Shown here: in pieces, positions 58,771-64,000 of the stretch | How the letters are laid out: every line of letters begins with the position of its first letter | How positions within the stretch are numbered: the first letter of the stretch is position 1 | Origin: Galaxea fascicularis | Taxonomy: Eukaryota > Cnidaria > Anthozoa > Scleractinia > Euphylliidae | Reading direction: 5' to 3' | NCBI GenBank assembly: GCA_948470475.1 | Contig: OX419344.1 | Location: 16,949,495-17,013,494, forward strand | Length of the DNA stretch: 64,000 bases | Made by a program: the position numbers and the translations under genes | Notes under the pieces: model-generated | What the model was told of the DNA's origin: nothing | The model's database searches: none | What the model saw: the letters and a program-made list of their open reading frames with translations, nothing else

Positions 58771-59739
58771 CGGACCTTTAGCAAAGACGACGAGAACGTG
58801 AACGTCGATGACCGGAAGTCAAGAAATCGACATTAGGTGGTACTGCGCATGCCTGCATGTCTACAACTCGTCGTCCACATGCGTTCAGGACGCCATTTCG
58901 GGGCATTTCACGTCGTGCGGTGAACGTGAGTATTTTCTGTAATGTTTTCACGTTTTGTTACTTTCCTCGGACAGTATGTGAATTTCTTAAGATGTTTGGC
59001 TTCTTGAAAGGTTTTAGAAGAACCAAGACTTGTCTCTGGTTGCAGATCTTCCCTTACGGTCTTGGATCCTTACCACGAAAAGATGGAACAAGGCAAGTCT
59101 TCTCTTGAACGTCAACAAGACAAGTTCTTTGCATTTTTTCTGGGCTTTCGATGCTTAGAATTGCAGTTTCTGTTGTATTCTAAATGTTTCTACATTTGAA
59201 AACAAAAACATGCGGTAAACTAAAAGATCACAATCACTCAATTATTGTTTACTATCTTATCGCTGTCGGCTGAACTTCAGAATGCCCGACCACTTATTTG
59301 CATGTGAATAGTGTGTATTGTTATCTGTCTCGTTCCGATGCCTTTTTCGCATGAGGATCTAACTTTTGTAAAGCAATTTTGTAATAAAATTTAGCTGGGG
59401 TTTGATGCTGGCATAAATAGTTCTCGCACTTACTGGTTAGCTTCTTTCGTAAACAACGTAAATTTCTCGCTCGATCCAGTTTCGCTTGTTACTCTTTCCC
59501 GACATTTGTACGCAAAGAAGGCTTGATAATTTTGCTGGAATCTGTGTAAACCACTGCTTTAAAAGAAACCATTTTCGAAAGAGTTAGTGATCATTCTCAA
59601 CTTTGTTTCAGTCTTCGTTCACCACGTCTTAACCCGCTAAAGCTTTTATTTTTCCCGCCGTGAACGAAGGTCTCGACCCAGTTTCCTAACTGATGTAGAC
59701 GTCGACGTTCACGTTCTCGTCCTCTTTGCTGAAGGTCCG
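58771..59739. mobile_element. TA-flanked non-autonomous DNA element (~969 bp)
   Basis: The left end CGGACCTTTAGCAAAGACGA with CGAGAACGTGAACGTCGA and the right end TCGACGTTCACGTTCTCGTC with CTCTTTGCTGAAGGTCCG are inverse complements with few mismatches. TA is present on both sides (58769-58770 and 59740-59741). The interior has no transposase. A short frame at 58857-58925 (MSTTRRPHAFRTPF...) runs into GTGAGT and could be chance. Confidence 0.65.
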
Positions 59740-59995
59740 TAATTTGTCTGATGAAATATTGAAAATGTCTGACCAATTTCACATGAACATGATGTCCAAC
59801 CAAATTTAAATACAGATTTCAAAATTCTGTATTGAATCATGTTATGCTAATTAATGTCCAGTCAAATTGGTATAAATTAATGTCCAACCAAAAGGAAGAT
59901 TTGAAAGAACAAAATTAATGGCCTGTCATGGAAGAAAAATTATTTCCAGCACTGTAAGTGAATTTAAAAGGCGTAGTTTAAAAAAAATTAATATT

Positions 59996-60045
59996 TTGTT
60001 TAGTAGAATGATTACACTAAATAGTGTAATCATTCTACTAAACAA
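59996..60045. repeat. Perfect 50-bp palindrome
   Basis: TTGTTTAGTAGAATGATTAC with ACTA is followed by two A and then the exact inverse complement, TAGTGTAATCATTCTACTAA with ACAA. Each arm is 24 nt with no mismatch. Such a sequence can extrude a cruciform and is often unstable. It lies inside an open frame (59918-60310) and interrupts it with a mirrored segment. Confidence 0.85.
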
Positions 60046-60105
60046 GTTTTATGTCAGAGAAAGAGCCTGCTACTACTTCAGTTGTCTAGAGGAGCAGTAT
60101 GATGA

Positions 60106-60583
60106 GTGCGAGAATCAGCAGTGGGTGGAGCCTTGGAGAGAAGTGCAACTGCAGAGAGAACCAAGTGCAGCACAAACAAGATCAACAAAAGATGCGCGGG
60201 TGACATTGAACACTCTGTTTATCTGGCTGAACTTACAGGCGAAGGAAGTGTTGTTGCAGTTGCTGCGGATGACGACATTCACTATGACTAGTAATGGTAG
60301 TAATTACTAGTAAGTTCTTAGTAATGGTGTGGTCACACTTGACAGTGACTTTGAGGATGACTATGGGTCAATTTTCTCTTGTGGACAAAAAGTGCTACTG
60401 GGACACTTTTTCCTCAGGGAGAACTTGATTGATTTCACTTTCAAGCTACATGTAGAAGCAAGGAAACAGGCAGCTGTCCTTTCTGGAACATACTGTTCGC
60501 CACATATGCAGAGACCTTGTCTTGAAGTCAAAAGAAACCAAAAGACAGTTATTGAGTATGAGGAAATTATGGCTTCATTGTGA
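60106..60583 (+). other. Two coding-like fragments, unrecognised
   Basis: MRESAVGGALERSATAERTK with HSVYLAELTGEGSVVAVAAD (60106-60288) and, in another frame, MVTLDSDFEDDYGSIFSCGQ with KLHVEARKQAAVLSGTYCSP (60329-60580) look protein-like. A stop and a direct repeat of TAGTAATGGT around 60289-60330 separate them. No domain is recognised. They may be parts of a decayed gene related to the coding-like pieces upstream. Confidence 0.3.
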
Positions 60584-60911
60584 ACCTTTTAGCTTTATCA
60601 TGATAAAAGTGTATAAAAAATTAATAATAGGAATAACTCACAAGATTATATGAAGTTATTAACTTTGATTATGGTAATTTTTGAAAATTGATATGCCCAC
60701 AAGGCATTGTGGGTAATTCATAAAATTGGTTTTTCTCGCTATGTTAGTACAAAAAATGACATTTTAGAATGAGATGTAAGTTTCCTAAAGCATTCTGTAG
60801 TTGTATGTTCATTTAGATCAACTTTTGGGAGGATAATAAAAAGTTTTGTAAAATTTCACTGTGTTACACAAATGTACGTCATGCATGATTGTGCTACTCA
60901 TCTAAATAATA
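60584..60911. other. No recognisable gene
   Basis: A+T-rich sequence with an ACAAGGCATTGTGGGTAA stretch at 60699-60716. Nothing else is recognised. Confidence 0.4.
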
Positions 60912-60915
60912 TTAA

Positions 60916-62292
60916 GGTTACTGTCAACCTTCAGGGGTGTCTTTCGGAAAATCACTGGTACATGTACATGTAAAAAAATAAATGTGCATTGTTTTTAAAG
61001 AAACCCCAAGAAAATATATATCACTGGAAAGCTAATAAAATCAGTATAGAAGCTAAAAATAACTCTAACTTTGACAACTTTTGTTTTCGTTGGCAAGTGC
61101 AAGCGTTCAAACGCAAATCTACTGTAACCATGTTTACTCAACGGAATTAATTGCCTGTGCATTACAATGTACCATGGACATCCAAACAAATTGGACTATA
61201 ATTATCACTCAGGAGATAACAGGCCAACAAAGTGTGTGAGGCCTTTTTGATATTTCCATTGGTTCCTGAGAAAATCCATTGTAAAGTTGGCCAATACAAT
61301 TTTTCTCCATACGTGTCACGTGCTTGGATGCCACGAGTTTTTGGCCTTCAAAGATTTTCACAGCTTTCACGCCTCATCAAAGTTGCTCTCAACGAGGTCA
61401 TACTGCCGACCAATAGAGAACAACCAAAGAACCCCCCGAAGAGGAAACCTGACATACAGCTTCATTCATTCGTGGGAAAGTTGATTCCTCATTCAGTGAC
61501 AGGCGAGGAGTCTATTTTTTATAGAGTGGGGAGGAACAGAATAGGGAGGAGGGAGAAATGGCCCAAAAAAAGTTGGGAGAAGGGAGAAATAGGGGGAAAA
61601 AGTAGGGAGGAGGGAGAAAAAGAAAAGTTGGGAGTAGGGAGAATTGAACTCGATGGACCTGGATGAGTAGGGAGGAGGGAGAAATTGGCTCAGAAAGTAG
61701 GGAGAAGGGAGATTTACTCCCCTGTTCCTCCCCCCTCTTTATATTAATTTTATTATTTTTAAATGGGAAGAAATGAGTTGGCCACGGAAAGTTCGTTGAA
61801 CCCCACAAAAACGAGAAGACAGCCTAAAACAGCACGTAGAGTGAAAAGCAAAGAAATTCACCTGAAGCAAGTGCTGGTTGCACCCTGTAAATGCGCACGG
61901 TAAGTTTCTATTTCTTCATTCTGCTCGGATTTTTTTTTTTTGCCCTTGTCAAATTTTTTTGGGAATCTTTTATGTACAGCTAACATCTAATCTAGGTTTG
62001 ATGGCGATTTCTTTGCATGAAACCTTGAAAAAAGCACGGAGACAAAAGTGGAGCGAGGAAAGCTACTGCGAAAAATGTTAACAGACTGCTGGATACCAAA
62101 TAGGATTATCACACCTCTCCCTGTACTTATTACATGTAACTTTAGTCGAAATCATTTTTTTTTTCGTTTTTCTCACGTTGTTTTGCAAATGTTGTAAATT
62201 TTCTTTTGCCAATTGCTAGTATTATTCGTTTAACCAATGAGTGAAAAACTCAAATTTTAAGAAAATATGACCACTGAAGGTTGACAGTAACC
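60916..62292. mobile_element. TTAA-flanked DNA element (~1.38 kb)
   Basis: The ends GGTTACTGTCAACCTTCAG and CTGAAGGTTGACAGTAACC are exact inverse complements, with TTAA at 60912-60915 and 62293-62296. This is the layout of piggyBac-type elements. No transposase is visible. The interior contains a purine-rich segment (61515-61745). The ORF at 61232-61666 owes much of its length to that simple sequence, and I do not call it a gene. Confidence 0.65.
61515..61745. repeat. GGGAGAAGGGAGGAG-rich repeat with inverted ends
   Basis: Repeats of GGGAGGAGGGAGAAAT and GTAGGGAGAAGGGAG fill the segment. ATAGAGTGGGGAGGAACAG (61521-61539) and CTGTTCCTCCCCCCTCTTTA (61722-61741) are near inverse complements, so it may be a small element nested in the larger one. 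The strand asymmetry could favour triplex formation. Confidence 0.55.
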
Positions 62293-62296
62293 TTAA

Positions 62297-63110
62297 AGTG
62301 CTACTATGATCAAATTTTTAGCCCTGGAATTTTTAGGTTTATCACGTATTGTAGAATTCTAGGAAAGATTTAAGACGCTGTTTGCCGTTTTCAAATACCT
62401 GCTTGGTTCCGGAGATATTGAGTTTGAAAAATGTATAAACTATGCAAATGAGGGGACTCAGATGACATCATACACTAATAGAGCTATCTCAGTCATTTTG
62501 AAGCAGAGACCATTGAAACTTGGTAGGCTATTAATAGTTATACAGGTAACACACCTACAGCTTTAAAAAATTTGGTTTCCATGGCCACTCACTCTTCTCC
62601 AATCCCGTCCAACCTAAATTCAATATTTTAGTGATTTTCAGATTGAAAAAAAAATTTAACAAAGCCACAAACTCGACCTAACATATTTATATGCTTGTTG
62701 GATTATGCAGATGAGGCAACATTGGCAAATATCAAGATAGAATGCCAAAGGTAGCCAGCCAAGCAATTAATATCAGGGAGGTCTGGAACCCATTATGTTG
62801 CCATGGCAACAAAACTGGTAAGCTCATATTGTGGAGCACATCTGGTAGAATCTTACTGCAAAAAATCAAGCATGTCTGATACAAATTGGCTGAGATAAAA
62901 TTATCTCTTTTCATCTTATTTGATCAAAATTTTGTTGAGTTTATGACATCATCAATTGGCTAATTTGCATATTTTAAAAACTTGACTATGTCTTGAACAA
63001 AAGAGATATTTCAAAATAGAAAGCAGCATTCTTCTTCTCATACAGACTACTTGTTTTTATTTTAAAATGGCTCAGATAGGAGAAGATGCAAATTTTGTCA
63101 TAGTAGCACT
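62297..63110. mobile_element. TTAA-flanked MITE (814 bp) sharing a TTAA with its neighbour
   Basis: The ends AGTGCTACTATGATCAAA and TTTTGTCATAGTAGCACT are near-perfect inverted repeats, flanked by TTAA at 62293-62296 and 63111-63114. The left TTAA is also the right flank of the element at 60916-62292. No transposase is present. The end AGTGCTACTATGA is one I know from an abundant cnidarian MITE. Confidence 0.7.
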
Positions 63111-63114
63111 TTAA

Positions 63115-64000
63115 ATGTTCTTTGATACTGAAGTTCTGTACCCCAAAATGCGTAGACTAAAAAAAAAGCAAACACTGAAATGTAAAGTTGAATCCCTGTA
63201 TCATTTTTATGTAGCTGGATTAACTCTGTTCCTTCTTCTGCATGCACTTATCAGTGTAGTGCTCTAATGCCAAATATTATTTCTTTTATTGGGCCAGTCT
63301 CGGAATATACAATTCTTAGCCTTCTAATGTTTTAGATGTAACTTGTAGCAGGACGTAACATGTCGATAATTCCAATAGTCGATAAAATTCGATCGTTGTC
63401 GATCACACAATTTCTTGTGATTATCAACTTTGTTCAATTATGATTGATTTTTATCGATTTCGATCGATTTCAATCGACAAGTATCAGAAATACATAAAAC
63501 GATGTATGGTGGGAACAACGAACAACGCTAGATCTGGCAAGATTAACTGTCTATACATGGGTTCGTACTCTCTGATACTGAGCAATCGAAATTTGTTGTA
63601 TTTTTACTGTCATACGTAGGTTGCAGACTGGTACAACAATCATAGGCACAAGGAGAAGCAAGGGGCATACCAACCCGGTGAATTTAGCCAACCTAGCGGA
63701 GAGGGAGGACAGTCGTAGCAGCTTGTGTTTGTCAAATGTTGAGCGGAGTGAAAACACTGATGAAAATAAAATGCCAATTCACTTTACTTTTTAATTACTT
63801 TGCTGGCCTTGATTTTCCCTCATCTAGACTAAACTTTGGCCTGTTCTGCCCCCCCCCCCCCTAAGAAACAGGATCTCTCATCTCTCCCGCCTAGAGAGAC
63901 CCTGGGAACTTAAGGTTGGTCCGAGTTATGTTACAGATCGCGATTTCGGTAAGCTGAAACTGTTAATCAATCATTTCTCGAGGTAATTTAAACATTCTAT
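63115..64000. other. No recognisable gene
   Basis: No gene is recognised. The stretch at 63362-63482 is unusually rich in CGAT, GATCG and ATCGA motifs on both strands. A C-run lies at 63850-63863. The minus-strand frame at 63551-63757 has no motif. Confidence 0.4.

Noticed and set aside
59597..59803. 68-aa minus-strand ORF with Arg-rich sequence
   Set aside because: It is a translation of the terminal inverted repeat of the TA-flanked element at 58771-59739.
61232..61666. 144-aa ORF as a gene
   Set aside because: Much of its length is translated purine-rich simple repeat inside a TTAA-flanked element.

Overview
The window is eukaryotic, repeat-rich DNA, most likely from an anthozoan cnidarian and probably a stony coral. 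I infer this from AT-rich sequence, spliceosomal exon borders (AG/GTAAGT), tRNA-derived SINEs and TA- or TTAA-flanked MITEs of types I associate with coral and anemone genomes, decayed LINE, DIRS-like and Penelope-like remnants, and no long intact ORF. There are no bacterial operons, rRNA genes or CRISPR arrays. No complete gene lies in the window.

The main content is an array of leucine-rich-repeat (LRR) exon cassettes on the + strand, from about 9.4 to 53.4 kb. Nine short exons (11860, 17459, 23587, 33291, 36688, 40085, 43476, 46858, 50262) each encode exactly one LRR. Each is 72 nt, or 66 nt in five copies. Each follows an AG acceptor, is followed by GTAAGT, and has phase-2 introns on both sides, so any can be spliced to any other in frame. 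Each exon sits in a cassette of about 3.1-3.4 kb. The last six cassettes (30.2-50.6 kb) form a nearly identical tandem array, each carrying the same TA-flanked MITE. The first two (9.4-18.1 kb) are a separate recent duplication with a 3,147-bp offset. A third (about 20-24 kb) is older and diverged. A seventh, partial cassette of the array (50.6-53.4 kb) changes type midway. No signal peptide, transmembrane or cytoplasmic exon was found, so this looks like the interior of one or more LRR receptor-like genes whose ends lie outside.

Region by region: 1-9.4 kb holds LINE and other retroelement relics, a possible Penelope-type tail and three SINE pieces. 9.4-18.1 kb holds the first two cassettes; the second is interrupted by a 2.45-kb Helentron-like element. 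18.1-24 kb is a diverged cassette broken by a MITE with a Myb/SANT-like fragment, a LINE tail and LINE pieces on the - strand. 24-30 kb has a foldback MITE, a broken DIRS-like tyrosine-recombinase retrotransposon (- strand), another MITE and a broken gene of unknown function. 30.2-53.4 kb is the tandem LRR array. 53.5-64 kb has scattered unrecognised coding-like fragments and several MITEs, including two abutting TTAA elements and a perfect 50-bp palindrome.

The most notable signal is how variation is placed. Between the first two cassettes I see only two differences over 740 bp around the exon; both lie inside the 72-nt exon and both change the amino acid. In the tandem array, one cassette differs from its neighbours mainly in a patch of about 385 bp around its LRR exon. 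Together these suggest a diversifying LRR cassette system, by selection and/or gene conversion. That is inference; the exon structure and the differences are read directly from the sequence.
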